DNA of 64,000 bases from Pseudomonadota bacterium (GTDB lineage: Bacteria; Pseudomonadota; Gammaproteobacteria; Burkholderiales; Burkholderiaceae_C), in contig JAJZWA010000004.1 of NCBI GenBank assembly GCA_021846965.1, forward strand, positions 1-64,000, in the 5' to 3' direction. Made by a program: the position numbers and the translations under genes. Position 1 is the stretch's first letter; every line of letters starts with the position of its first letter. This document shows positions 38,457-49,660 of the stretch, in pieces. The notes beneath the pieces were generated by a model. The model ran no database searches and was not told the DNA's origin. It was given only the letters and a program-made list of their open reading frames with translations.

Positions 38457-39725
38457 ATGGCTGAGAAAAAGACACCCACCGGCGAGAAGATTCTGTACTG
38501 CTCCTTTTGCGGCAAGAGCCAGCACGAGGTGAAGAAGCTGATCGCCGGCCCGTCGGTGTTCATCTGCGACGAGTGCATCGACCTGTGCAACGAGATCATC
38601 CGCGACGAGGCGGTGGCGGCCGACAAGGCCGAGCGCCAGGGGCGCTCCGATCTGCCCATTCCGCAGGAGATCAAGGACATCCTCGACCAGTACGTGATCG
38701 GCCAGGAGGCGGCCAAGCGCATCCTCTCGGTGGCCGTGTACAACCACTACAAGCGTCTGCAACACGGGGCCAAGCCCGGCGAGGTCGAGCTGAGCAAGAG
38801 CAACATCCTGCTCATCGGCCCCACCGGCTCGGGCAAGACCCTGCTGGCCCAGACCCTGGCGCGCGTGCTCAACGTGCCCTTCGTCATCGCCGATGCGACC
38901 ACGCTGACCGAAGCCGGCTACGTGGGCGAGGACGTCGAGAACATCATCCAGAAGCTGCTGCAGAGCTGCAACTACGAGATCGACAAGGCCCAGCGCGGCA
39001 TCGTCTACATCGACGAGATCGACAAGATCTCGCGCAAGTCCGAAAACCCCTCCATCACCCGCGACGTGTCGGGCGAGGGCGTGCAGCAGGCCCTGCTCAA
39101 GCTCATCGAGGGCACCATGGCCTCGGTGCCTCCGCAAGGCGGCCGCAAGCATCCGAACCAGGATTTCATCCAGGTCGACACGACGAATATCCTGTTTATC
39201 TGTGGCGGAGCGTTCGACGGCCTGGAGAAAATCATCCAGAACCGCTCGGAAAAATCCGGCATCGGTTTCTCCGCCACCGTGCGCAGCAAATCCGAGCAGA
39301 GCCTGTCGGAGACCTTCGAGCAGATCGAGCCCGAGGACCTGATCAAGTTCGGGCTGATCCCCGAACTGGTCGGGCGCCTGCCGGTGGCGGCCACGCTGTC
39401 CGAGCTGGACGAGGAGGCGCTGGTGCGCATTCTCACCGAGCCGCGCAACGCCCTGGTCAAGCAATACCAGAAACTGTTCGAAATGGACGGAGTCAAGCTG
39501 GAATTCCGCAATTCCGCGCTGGCCGCGGTGGCCCGCAAGGCCCTGCAGCGCCGAACCGGTGCGCGCGGCCTGCGCTCCATCGTCGAGCAGGCCTTGCTGG
39601 AAATCATGTTCGAGATTCCCAACATGAAGGGGGTGACGGCGGTGACGGTGGACGAGAACACCATCACCAGCGGCGCCAAGCCCCTGCTGACCTTCGAGGA
39701 CAAGGCGCAAGCGGCAGGCGCCTGA
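38457..39725 (+). CDS. clpX: ATP-dependent unfoldase ClpX
   Basis: 422 residues. The N-terminal C4 zinc domain has [11 protein letters not shown] and [10 protein letters not shown]. The AAA+ domain has Walker [13 protein letters not shown], Walker [11 protein letters not shown], an LVGRLPV pore-proximal region and the [13 protein letters not shown] sensor-2 Arg. The IGF loop that docks on ClpP appears as SGIGFSA. It selects and unfolds substrates for ClpP. Confidence 0.98.
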   Translation: MAEKKTPTGEKILYCSFCGKSQHEVKKLIAGPSVFICDECIDLCNEIIRDEAVAADKAERQGRSDLPIPQEIKDILDQYVIGQEAAKRILSVAVYNHYKRLQHGAKPGEVELSKSNILLIGPTGSGKTLLAQTLARVLNVPFVIADATTLTEAGYVGEDVENIIQKLLQSCNYEIDKAQRGIVYIDEIDKISRKSENPSITRDVSGEGVQQALLKLIEGTMASVPPQGGRKHPNQDFIQVDTTNILFICGGAFDGLEKIIQNRSEKSGIGFSATVRSKSEQSLSETFEQIEPEDLIKFGLIPELVGRLPVAATLSELDEEALVRILTEPRNALVKQYQKLFEMDGVKLEFRNSALAAVARKALQRRTGARGLRSIVEQALLEIMFEIPNMKGVTAVTVDENTITSGAKPLLTFEDKAQAAGA

Positions 39726-39798
39726 GCACGAGGGCGCGCGCAAAGCCCCGGCGCGCCCAGCTTCGACCCGGCATTCCAGGGGGTGCCGCGCCCGCGGG

Positions 39799-39826
39799 CT
39801 TGCAATTCCCGGCCGGCGCCCCATCT
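39799..39826 (+). promoter_or_regulatory. Sigma32-type heat-shock promoter for lon
   Basis: CTTGCAA at 39799-39805, a 13-bp spacer and CCCCATCT at 39819-39826 closely match the sigma32 (RpoH) consensus CTTGAAA-N13-CCCCATnT. Transcription would start near 39833, just ahead of the lon ATG at 39855. This fits the known heat-shock control of lon in proteobacteria. No equally good site is seen before clpP. Confidence 0.75.
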
Positions 39827-39854
39827 GTGCACCATGACTTTTCAGGGGGCCAAG

Positions 39855-42287
<2,433 letters not shown>

Positions 42288-42372
42288 GCGCAACCGCGCG
42301 GCTCGCGCAGGTTCCCGACAAGGGGCTTGCGCGAGCCGCGAAATCTCGGCTATTATTTACGTCTTTGCTTGC

Positions 42373-42448
<76 letters not shown>

Positions 42449-42484
42449 ATCAAGCAAAGAATTCGTAGTTCAGCAGCACGTCCT

Positions 42485-42560
42485 GTCCCCTTCGTCTAGA
42501 GGCCTAGGACACCGCCCTTTCACGGCGATAACAGGGGTTCGAATCCCCTAGGGGACGCCA
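42485..42560 (+). tRNA. tRNA-Glu (UUC anticodon), integration target
   Basis: 76 nt with encoded CCA. The acceptor GTCCCCT pairs with AGGGGAC, the anticodon loop CTTTCAC gives TTC, and the T-arm is CAGGGGTTCGAATCCCCT. Its 3' end (CCCCTAGGGGACGCCA, 42545-42560) is the anchor of the island: a shortened form, CTAGGGGACGCCA, recurs with small changes at six places between 51561 and 59905. The adjacent serine recombinase frame even runs into the tRNA. The tRNA itself is complete. Confidence 0.97.
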
Positions 42561-44081
42561 AGTTCAACCCTTTCAAGGGTTCGACTTGATAGCAGATCCG
42601 GAGAGTCTCAGCTCCCGGTTCCAGCTCGATTCGATGAACAAGGCCGCCCAGTGCGGCCTTTGTTTTTTCCAGGTCGTCGGCGTCGAGCCCGCCCTGGATG
42701 CGGGCGAACAGATCGTCCAGCAGCGCGACCACGTCGCGACGCTCCAGCCCCTGCACGTCGCGCTCCACCTGGCGGCGGGACTGCAGTTCCTCCAGCTCCC
42801 GCGCCACCAGAGCCCGCTCGGCTTCCGCCTGCTCGACGCTGCGCGCATAGGCCTGGCGTGTTTCAGTCGTCGGCGCATCCAGCTGCAGGTCGATCAGCTG
42901 CGAGATCTTGCGCGTCAGCGCGTCCAGGCGTTTCTCCTTGCCCGCGATCGCGCGCCCGTCCGGCGCGTCGTCCGCCTCGCCGAGCTGGCCGCGCATCTGC
43001 TCCAGCAGCCGGTCCACCGTCTCGGGCGCCCGCAGGTCGCTCAGGATCCGCTCCAGCACCGGATCGTCGACCCGGTGCGCGGCAACCTTCTTCTCATGCG
43101 CCAGCCGGTACATGCCGCTGTCGTTGCGCACGTCCCACTCGCCGTGCCAGGGCCGGCCCTCGCCGTCGACCAGCAGCCCGGTCAGCAGGTAGGGGTGGTT
43201 GCTCTCGCGCGTGCGCCGCGTTCGGCCGCGCTCGATCTGCATCAGGATGAACTCGGCCTCGGCGTCGCTGATCAGGGCAGCGTGGGTGTCGCGCTTGATC
43301 AGCCACTCCGAGCGCGGACGGCGCTTCTGCCCGCCGATGTAGCCACCCTCCGAACTGCGCTCGGCATGCACGCCCCACACGGTGTGCCCGGCGTAGGTCA
43401 GCGCCATCCACTCCATGCCGTTGAGCCCGTCGACCTTCCAGGTGATGCCGAGCTGCCGCACCAGCGCCACGCGCGGCTTGCCCGCCGCGCGACCGCGCAG
43501 ATAGGCAGCGACCAGCTCGGCATCCTCGTTCGGCACCAGGCGGCTCTTGAGCACCGGCAGACCGTCGCGGATCGCGCCGGTGGGCACGTGCTCCAGCGAA
43601 TAGCCGCGCGGCGCACTGCCGCCCGCCAGCCCTGGTGCACGTTTTCCGCCATGCCGGCCATGCCCTTGGCCTTGCTGGTCATCGAGTGCAGCTCGTCGAT
43701 GGCCTGCATGATCGAGCGCATGAAGGTCGAGTACACCGGGTCAAAGTCCGGAAGATTCTTGTACAGCACCTTCACCGCGAAGCGCTCGCAGTCGTGCTCG
43801 AAGGCCATCGCGATCAACTGCTTGCGCGCGACGCGGCTGGTGTCGAGCACGCACAGATGCGACCAGCCGCGCTTCGGGTTTTTCACCGCCTGGCGCAGCG
43901 CGATGAACCCCGGGCGCATCTCGTCCTTGCCGCTTTCGACGGCGTCGGCGAATTCGTCGACCACGACCAGCTTGTGCGCGACCGCCAGATCGTGCAGCGC
44001 GCGACGCTGCGCGTCGATCGACACGTCGTTGCGGTCCTTGCTGGAACGCAGGTAGAGGGCGGCGCGGTTGTCGTCAGGCAT
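42520..44081 (-). pseudogene. Large serine recombinase (integrase), frameshifted
   Basis: Two frames on the minus strand together make one 520-residue large serine recombinase. The N-terminal resolvase domain (RAALYLRSSKDRNDVSIDAQ... LCVLDTSRVARKQL) runs from the ATG at 44081 to about 43625. The recombinase and zinc-ribbon/coiled-coil part (SEWLIKRDTHAALISD... LLTGLLVDGEGRPWHG) continues in another frame from about 43620. A single missing base near 43620, in TGGCGGGCGGCAGT, explains the shift. The last residues (ASPRGFEPLLSP) are encoded by the tRNA-Glu 3' half, and the stop lies inside the tRNA. Such enzymes integrate DNA at an att site. The gene is inactive as read unless the shift is a sequence error or is recoded. 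Confidence 0.85.
42566..43376. repeat. Long direct repeat, copy 1 (recombinase 3' half)
   Basis: The stretch matches 48849-49660 in the same orientation with a constant offset of 6283 bp. Between about 42574 and 43340 I see only three base changes; similarity then falls off within 35 bases. The repeats bracket the lasso-peptide operon, so homologous recombination between them would remove or circularise it. Confidence 0.9.
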
Positions 44082-44516
44082 GGTCGTGAACCTCGGTGGA
44101 ACGCTGCCGGGCCAGTTGCTTGCGTTGCGGGTGTAGCAGCAACGAGGCGATTCCGGCAAGTGCGCCGGTTCTCCGACGGCGTTCGCCGTCATTGGAGGAA
44201 GCCGCTTGCCGCGTCGACGCAAGGGCCTTGCCCTCCGGGGAGTTGGTTGGAACCGTTCAATAAGCGCTCCAATCTGAGAACACTCTCTGAGGCCGTGACG
44301 GTTGGACATAAAATCTATCAATGCCCTTCGGATCTGCCTTCGTCTGTTGCCAGAAAATGCCATTTCCTCTGTTCTTATAGGCCTAATGAATAGGGGGAAA
44401 TCGACGTAGCCGCGTTTGCGTAATGCATTCCTTCCTGTGCGGATATTTCCCCAAGGGGCGAAAAAGTGGATACCCTAGACTTGCAGTCCTATTGCTGCTT
44501 CTGAAAGGAGATCATC
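44082..44516. other. Gene-free region between recombinase and lasso precursor
   Basis: A 435-bp stretch separating two divergent units. Composition drops from GC-rich to distinctly more A/T-rich near 44270. It should hold the recombinase and lasso promoters, but I cannot pick a convincing -35/-10 pair; the best AT-rich area is 44380-44470. An attP-like element for the recombinase could also lie here. No protein frame with a ribosome site is seen. Confidence 0.5.
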
Positions 44517-44672
44517 GTGCAAGAATCCATCCTGGAGATCAACAACTCCTACCCCTACGCAAAGGAGTGGGTCGACGCTGATGCGCTTCGCGCGAGTGAG
44601 GTAACACTCGGAACTGCGGGTGGGTCAATCCATGAAATTACCGCTTGGGTGTATAAATACGAGGGCGCCTGA
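44517..44672 (+). CDS. Lasso peptide precursor (A)
   Basis: 51 residues starting with GTG, preceded by a very good GAAAGGAGAT site; an in-frame stop just upstream at 44502-44504 fixes the start. The leader is residues 1-31 and ends ASEVTL, with the Thr at position -2 that lasso processing enzymes require. The predicted core is GTAGGSIHEITAWVYKYEGA. Gly1 and Glu9 are spaced for a nine-residue macrolactam ring, threaded by an 11-residue tail with bulky Trp, Tyr, Lys and Tyr that could act as plugs. The next genes are the fused B, C and D of a lasso operon. I do not recognise this core among the lasso peptides I know. It was missed by length-based gene finding. Confidence 0.9.
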   Translation: MQESILEINNSYPYAKEWVDADALRASEVTLGTAGGSIHEITAWVYKYEGA

Positions 44673-44682
44673 CGGTAGAGTT

Positions 44683-44705
44683 CGGGCCCTGGTAGACGGG
44701 GCCCG
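44683..44705 (+). promoter_or_regulatory. Hairpin between lasso precursor and B gene
   Basis: CGGGCCC at 44683-44689 and GGGCCCG at 44699-44705 form a perfect 7-bp G/C stem with a 9-base loop, 10 bases after the precursor stop. No U-tract follows, so it is not a simple terminator. Similar hairpins between the A and B genes of lasso operons are thought to protect the short precursor mRNA and lower expression of the enzymes. Confidence 0.7.
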
Positions 44706-44722
44706 ATGACGCGGCGATTAGT

Positions 44723-45418
44723 ATGAAATTCAGGCACCTTCGCGCCGATGTGCATTTCGTCAAAGTGGGCGGGAAGATTATCGTTCTCGACATCCCTTGC
44801 GACCAATATCACATTTTTAATGCCGACGATAGCGAAAACTTTCTAGCCGTGTTGACGAAACCCGTCAAGACGCTTAGTGTTTCCAGGCGGCTTGAAAATC
44901 TTCTCGATCCCGAATGTTTTGATCATGTCGATGAGAAGGTTGGTCAAGAAGGGCTAACACCTTGGCTACCAAGAGGCATGGACAGCAACTCTTGGCGACT
45001 GCGATCGCAAGACATCGATGCGGTGGGAGTGCGATGGCTTGTGAGTGGGATGATTGCCCTACACCGAAGCCATGCCCTTCTACAGAGCCAAGGCTTTGCC
45101 GGCCTCGTTAAAGATCTACGCGCGCAGCGGACTCGAAGAGCACGGAGATTTACCGAATCTAGCGCTCCGGTCGAGAATCTGATCTCAGCGCTAAATCTTG
45201 CGGCACTGTTGTTTCCTCGCCCCACTCGCTGTCTCCCTTGGGCGGCCGCGATGGCATATCTATTGCGAAAACACACGCTCGCTGCGCCGAATTTGATTAT
45301 CGGTGTTCAGAATGCGCCGTTTTATGCGCATGCTTGGGTGGAAATAAATCGGGCTGTGGTCGGCGATGTCCCTGAGCGTCGAGAGCAGCTTGCGGTCATT
45401 TGCACGATAGAGGCCTAA
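44723..45418 (+). CDS. Lasso peptide B protein: RRE domain fused to leader peptidase
   Basis: 231 residues. Residues 1-80 resemble the PqqD-like RRE that binds the leader (MKFRHLRADVHFVKVGGKIIVLDIPCDQYHIFN). Residues 100-231 are the transglutaminase-like protease, with Cys170 in RCLPWAAAMAYLLR, His203 in FYAHAWVEIN and Asp215 in VVGDVPE. It would cut the precursor after Leu31. RRE and protease on one chain is the McjB/CapB arrangement of proteobacterial clusters; many other phyla split them. No clear ribosome site precedes the ATG, which may keep enzyme levels low. Codon use is AT-richer than the backbone. Confidence 0.9.
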   Translation: MKFRHLRADVHFVKVGGKIIVLDIPCDQYHIFNADDSENFLAVLTKPVKTLSVSRRLENLLDPECFDHVDEKVGQEGLTPWLPRGMDSNSWRLRSQDIDAVGVRWLVSGMIALHRSHALLQSQGFAGLVKDLRAQRTRRARRFTESSAPVENLISALNLAALLFPRPTRCLPWAAAMAYLLRKHTLAAPNLIIGVQNAPFYAHAWVEINRAVVGDVPERREQLAVICTIEA

Positions 45419-45425
45419 TTCAAAC

Positions 45426-47111
45426 ATGTTTATAGAAATATTTCCGCGCCGTGCGATATCGTTCGAAGACCCTCTTGTTGTCGCGCGAAAGCCGGATGGA
45501 CGCATCATAGCGTACATATCAAATCATTCTTCGAGCGATGGCTTATATCCACTCGCGGGGCACGACGCGGAATGTGGAGTGCGTTGGTGGATCTCAGGGC
45601 ATTGCTTTGCCTGGAAGACATTTGAAAAGGTCTCGCCCGCGCATTGTATTAAGGGCGCAAATGCCGACCCAAGGAGAGTCTTGGAGAAATTCTGGGGCTC
45701 CTATTTTGTAGTGATGTATGATGACGCGTCAGATCGCTTCACAGTATTGCGCGGGCCTTGCGCAGGCCGGGAGATTTACTATATCGTGAGTGCCGATGGG
45801 GGCTGCATTATAGGTGACTGCCCGGAAGAGATGTTCCGAGCGATTGCCTGTAAGCCAGTTCCAGACATAAGCTATCTCCGAAGATTTCTTCAAGACGAAA
45901 GCCCCCAGCTTGGCGAGACAGCCTGGCAAGACCTGCGTGTACTTCCTCCTTGCATGTACCTCGAAATCCAAAATGGACGAGGTATGTCTCTGCACGATGT
46001 TCAATTATTGAGAGCAGATAGTCCTCCCACCCAGGGAATGGACGAACTGATTGATGTTGTATCGGCTGCTGTCAGGGCATCGCTTGCAACTCGCCAATGC
46101 CGGGCCGTGTTATTTCTTTCTGGCGGACTTGATTCCACGCTACTGGCTGTTGCGCTGCGCCATGCCGAGCTTCAAGACAGCGTCGAGGCATTGACTTTTG
46201 TAGACAATTCGAGGGCGCCCGGAGACGAAGTCGAGATGGCACGAGCAGTCGCTAGAGCGTGTGGCATGCGCCATCACTCTTACGATCTAAACACATGCTT
46301 GCCGTTCGCGCCCGCGCGTGCGGCCCCGTTCTGTGCGTCGCCTGGTGGGGATTTATGCTTCCTGGGGCATTTCGAATCCCTGCAACGATCTGGATTTGGC
46401 GGGCCTTCGGTAACTAAGCTGTCAGGCCATGGTGGTGACGCGATATTTCTGGAGCCGCCGCCGATGGCAGCCCCGGTGGATGCCATGAGTAGGGGGCGGA
46501 TGATTCGAGCCTCCTCTGCGGTGGTCGATTTGGCAATTTTGTACCGTGTTCCGCTCTGGCGAATCTTCTCCAAGGTGATATCGGAATTCAAAGGACTGCA
46601 GGCTAACGCAAGGCGGTTCGGTTGGCCGCTCGCTCTTCAGCCAGCTCGTCGACAGCAGCTTGCAAACCTGGCGGCGACCTACCGCGAATTGGACTGTGCG
46701 GTACGGGCTAATGGGGGTGGCCTGCTGTACCCTCTCCTGGCTGGACCGGTTGTGAGGGTGGCCCTCGCGTCGAGGCCAGAGGACTTTTTCTCCCGCCATT
46801 TTGCTCGGACTCCGATCAGGATTGCTGTTGATAGGGAGTTGAATTTGCCCTGCGTCTGGCGACGAGACAAGGGTGATACGACACATTGGACATTACGCGG
46901 CATTGGGGTACATGCGAGGTCTATCCGCGAGCGCTGTCTCGACGGCTACTGCGTCAGGGAGGGTCTGGTTGATCCACAGCAGGCGGAGGCTTCGATAAGG
47001 CGCACGGCACTCGGGCGGGCAGATCTGCTGAGGGCCGTCGTGAATCTGTACGCGGTTGAGATAATGATCCGTGGGCGCGAGCGGTTCGAGGAGGGACGTC
47101 ATGCCGCATAG
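45426..47111 (+). CDS. Lasso peptide C protein: asparagine-synthetase-like macrolactam cyclase
   Basis: 561 residues. The N-terminal third resembles a glutamine-amidotransferase fold but lacks the catalytic Cys2 (the chain starts MFIEIF), so it should not use glutamine. The ATP-pyrophosphatase loop SGGLDST is at residues 232-238, and TKLSGHGGDAIFLEPPP follows near residue 337. The enzyme would adenylate Glu9 of the core and close the amide to Gly1. It starts 7 bp after the B gene and overlaps the exporter gene by 11 bp. Confidence 0.9.
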   Translation: MFIEIFPRRAISFEDPLVVARKPDGRIIAYISNHSSSDGLYPLAGHDAECGVRWWISGHCFAWKTFEKVSPAHCIKGANADPRRVLEKFWGSYFVVMYDDASDRFTVLRGPCAGREIYYIVSADGGCIIGDCPEEMFRAIACKPVPDISYLRRFLQDESPQLGETAWQDLRVLPPCMYLEIQNGRGMSLHDVQLLRADSPPTQGMDELIDVVSAAVRASLATRQCRAVLFLSGGLDSTLLAVALRHAELQDSVEALTFVDNSRAPGDEVEMARAVARACGMRHHSYDLNTCLPFAPARAAPFCASPGGDLCFLGHFESLQRSGFGGPSVTKLSGHGGDAIFLEPPPMAAPVDAMSRGRMIRASSAVVDLAILYRVPLWRIFSKVISEFKGLQANARRFGWPLALQPARRQQLANLAATYRELDCAVRANGGGLLYPLLAGPVVRVALASRPEDFFSRHFARTPIRIAVDRELNLPCVWRRDKGDTTHWTLRGIGVHARSIRERCLDGYCVREGLVDPQQAEASIRRTALGRADLLRAVVNLYAVEIMIRGRERFEEGRHAA

Positions 47112-48849
47112 CACACCCAGCAGGCTGCTGCGTGCACGGAGCTATTTCAGTGCCTTCGCGGTAGCACGGCGCGAGTACCCGGGCTTTGCACGACATTTCG
47201 GGCTCGCATGCCTACTCGTCGGCGGCGTTGCGCTGCTGAACTCCGCCACCCCCTACCTTCTGCGGCTTGCCATTGATGCCATCGGGCAAGGATCGCGGCA
47301 GGGTGCATCCACGTTGGTGTTGGCATTCGCGGGGGGGTACGGCGTGTGCTGGAGCGCGGCTGCATCGATGGAATGGGTGCGCAGCGCGGCTGCGGCCTCG
47401 ATGCTTGCTCGTTGCGAGGGCGCTTTCCGTCAAGCCTTTCATGCAAGATTCCTGCGCGCACAGTACGCCGAACTACTGCGCCTGGACCCGGGCACCCTGC
47501 TATCGCAGTGCAATCGCTGCGCAACGGCCTTCGGATCCCTGACGTACACCCTGTTCTGGGCTGTGATGCCCACCGTGATCCAGTGGGTGTTGGCCTGCGC
47601 AGTACTGGCCCGGGTGGTCGACCCGCGCTATGCCGTGGTTTTCGGGGCCCTGATGCTCCTGGTGTTCGGGGGGACCATCGTGCTGAGCCGACGCACGCGG
47701 AATGCGCATGCCACCATCGCCCAGGCCGCCGACCGACTGGGCTCGTATTTCACCGAACGCGTGGGCTTCGTGTTCGATGTCAAGATGAATGCGGCCCTGG
47801 AGCGGGAGGAGGCCGGTTCGCGCCAGTTCCTGCGTGAATACGCCAACGACGTGAGCCAGGGCAACGTGCGCCTGGCCATGCTGCTTGCCGGACAGGCGCT
47901 GCTGGCGGGCGCCAGCCTCACGGTACTCACCGTGGCGGCCGCCGTGCTGGCGCTGCGCGGAGGGTTGAGCGCGGGCGACTTCGCGATGGTTGCGGGCTAC
48001 GTGGTCGCGTTGACCTCTCCCTTCACCGTGCTGGCTTCGACGCTGTCCGACTTCAAGCGCAACGAAATCAACCTGCGCGACGGCCTTCGCATCCTGGACC
48101 TGCCCGAGGAACCCGACAACGGGCCGGTGGATTTCGACGAGGCGAGTGAGCGGGCCGTGGAGGTCTGCGATCTCGCGTTGTCCCTGCATGGTGCACGGGC
48201 ACTCGAGGGCGTGGATCTGGTTGCCTGGCGTGGGCAGCTCACGCTGCTGGTCGGACCCTCCGGCGGTGGTAAATCCACGCTGGTGCTTGCGATGCTCGGG
48301 CTGCTGTCACCGGAGCGGGGCCGGGTGCGCATCCTCGGCCACGATGTCACAGGGCTGGGATCCCGGACGGTGATCCGGGCCGTCGCCGCGGTACCCCAGT
48401 CGCCCTTGATGATCGCCGGAACGGTCGCCGAGAACCTGGCCTATGGTTGTGCCCAGGCGCCATCTCTGGAGGACCTCCGACAGGTGGCGCGGGATCTCGA
48501 ACTCGATGATCTGGGAGGGGAGCCACCCGACGTCGGCATGGCCCTGCAACGCCACGTGGGGGTTCTCGGCCGCGAGATCTCGGGAGGTCAGCGCCAGCGC
48601 ATCGCCATCGGCCGAGCGTTGCTGCGCTGCCCGCGCATACTGTTCCTCGACGAGGCCACATCGGCGATCGCCCCCGAACAGGCCGAGCGCATCATGCCGC
48701 GCATTCGGCGGCGGGTCCCCACGATGGTGGCAATCGCTCACGGCACTGCCGGCTACGGCGATGCTGACAAGGTCTACATGATCGACAAAGGCCTCGCCTT
48801 CGAAAGCCCGGCGAGGCCTTCGCGTGGTGCCTTGAGTCCGACTCGATGA
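47101..48849 (+). CDS. Lasso peptide D protein: ABC exporter and immunity transporter
   Basis: 582 residues. An N-terminal six-helix exporter domain (RHFGLACLLVGGVALLN... VIQWVLACAVLARVV... LAMLLAGQALLAGASL) precedes the ATPase with Walker A GPSGGGKSTL, signature EISGGQRQRIAIGRAL and Walker B ILFLDEATSA. In lasso operons D pumps out the mature peptide and gives self-protection. The ATG at 47101 has an AGGAGG site and overlaps the C stop. The last 20 residues (FESPARPSRGALSPTR) look non-native, and the stop lies exactly where the downstream recombinase repeat begins, so the natural C-terminus may have been replaced by a junction. Confidence 0.88.
   Translation: MPHSTPSRLLRARSYFSAFAVARREYPGFARHFGLACLLVGGVALLNSATPYLLRLAIDAIGQGSRQGASTLVLAFAGGYGVCWSAAASMEWVRSAAAASMLARCEGAFRQAFHARFLRAQYAELLRLDPGTLLSQCNRCATAFGSLTYTLFWAVMPTVIQWVLACAVLARVVDPRYAVVFGALMLLVFGGTIVLSRRTRNAHATIAQAADRLGSYFTERVGFVFDVKMNAALEREEAGSRQFLREYANDVSQGNVRLAMLLAGQALLAGASLTVLTVAAAVLALRGGLSAGDFAMVAGYVVALTSPFTVLASTLSDFKRNEINLRDGLRILDLPEEPDNGPVDFDEASERAVEVCDLALSLHGARALEGVDLVAWRGQLTLLVGPSGGGKSTLVLAMLGLLSPERGRVRILGHDVTGLGSRTVIRAVAAVPQSPLMIAGTVAENLAYGCAQAPSLEDLRQVARDLELDDLGGEPPDVGMALQRHVGVLGREISGGQRQRIAIGRALLRCPRILFLDEATSAIAPEQAERIMPRIRRRVPTMVAIAHGTAGYGDADKVYMIDKGLAFESPARPSRGALSPTR
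48788..48820. repeat. Perfect inverted repeat in the 3' end of the exporter gene
   Basis: AAGGCCTCGCC at 48788-48798 and GGCGAGGCCTT at 48810-48820 form an 11-bp perfect stem with an 11-base loop. No U-tract follows. It looks like a terminator-type hairpin that has ended up inside coding sequence, in line with a rearranged gene end. Confidence 0.7.
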
Positions 48850-49660
48850 ACCCTGTCAAGGGTTCAACTTGATAGCAGATCCGGAGAGTGTCAGCTCCCG
48901 GTTCCAGCTCGATTCGATGAACAAGGCCGCCCAGTGCGGCCTTTGTTTTTTCCAGGTCGTCGGCGTCGAGCCCGCCCTGGATGCGGGCGAACACATCGTC
49001 CAGCAGCGCGACCACGTCGCGACGCTCCAGCCCCTGCACGTCGCGCTCCACCTGGCGGCGGGACTGCAGTTCCTCCAGCTCCCGCGCCACCAGAGCCCGC
49101 TCGGCTTCCGCCTGCTCGACGCTGCGCGCATAGGCCTGGCGTGTTTCAGTCGTCGGCGCATCCAGCTGCAGGTCGATCAGCTGCGAGATCTTGCGCGTCA
49201 GCGCGTCCAGGCGTTTCTCCTTGCCCGCGATCGCGCGCCCGTCCGGCGCGTCGTCCGCCTCGCCGAGCTGGCCGCGCATCTGCTCCAGCAGCCGGTCCAC
49301 CGTCTCGGGCGCCCGCAGGTCGCTCAGGATCCGCTCCAGCACCGGATCGTCGACCCGGTGCGCGGCAACCTTCTTCTCATGCGCCAGCCGGTACATGCCG
49401 CTGTCGTTGCGCACGTCCCACTCGCCGTGCCAGGGCCGGCCCTCGCCGTCGACCAGCAGCCCGGTCAGCAGGTAGGGGTGGTTGCTCTCGCGCGTGCGCC
49501 GCGTTCGGCCGCGCTCGATCTGCATCAGGATGAACTCGGCCTCGGCGTCGCTGATCAGGGCAGCGTGGGTGTCGCGCTTGATCAGCCACTCCGAGCGCGG
49601 ACGGCGCTTCTGCCCGCCGATGTAGCCGCCTTGCGAGCTGCGTTCGGCGTGCGCGCCCAC
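48849..49660 (-). pseudogene. Serine recombinase 3'-half, second copy (truncated)
   Basis: A second copy of the recombinase C-terminal half (from YIGGQKRRPRSEWLIKRDTH to CYQVEPL), nearly identical to 42566-43376. It lacks the N-terminal catalytic resolvase domain. Its reading frame runs on past the homology into the antisense of the exporter gene. Homology stops next to 49660, where an Mrr-type gene begins. It can have no recombinase activity but gives a direct repeat around the lasso operon. Confidence 0.88.

Noticed and set aside
44517..44672. Alternative reading of the precursor as a microcin or leaderless bacteriocin
   Set aside because: The Thr at -2, Gly1/Glu9 spacing and directly following RRE-protease and AsnB-like genes are specific to lasso peptides.
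49377..49660. Continuation of the Mrr-type frame into the recombinase copy
   Set aside because: Beyond about 49660 the frame is out of phase with the recombinase homology and encodes Arg-rich sequence without any family feature, so it is treated as fused non-native tail.
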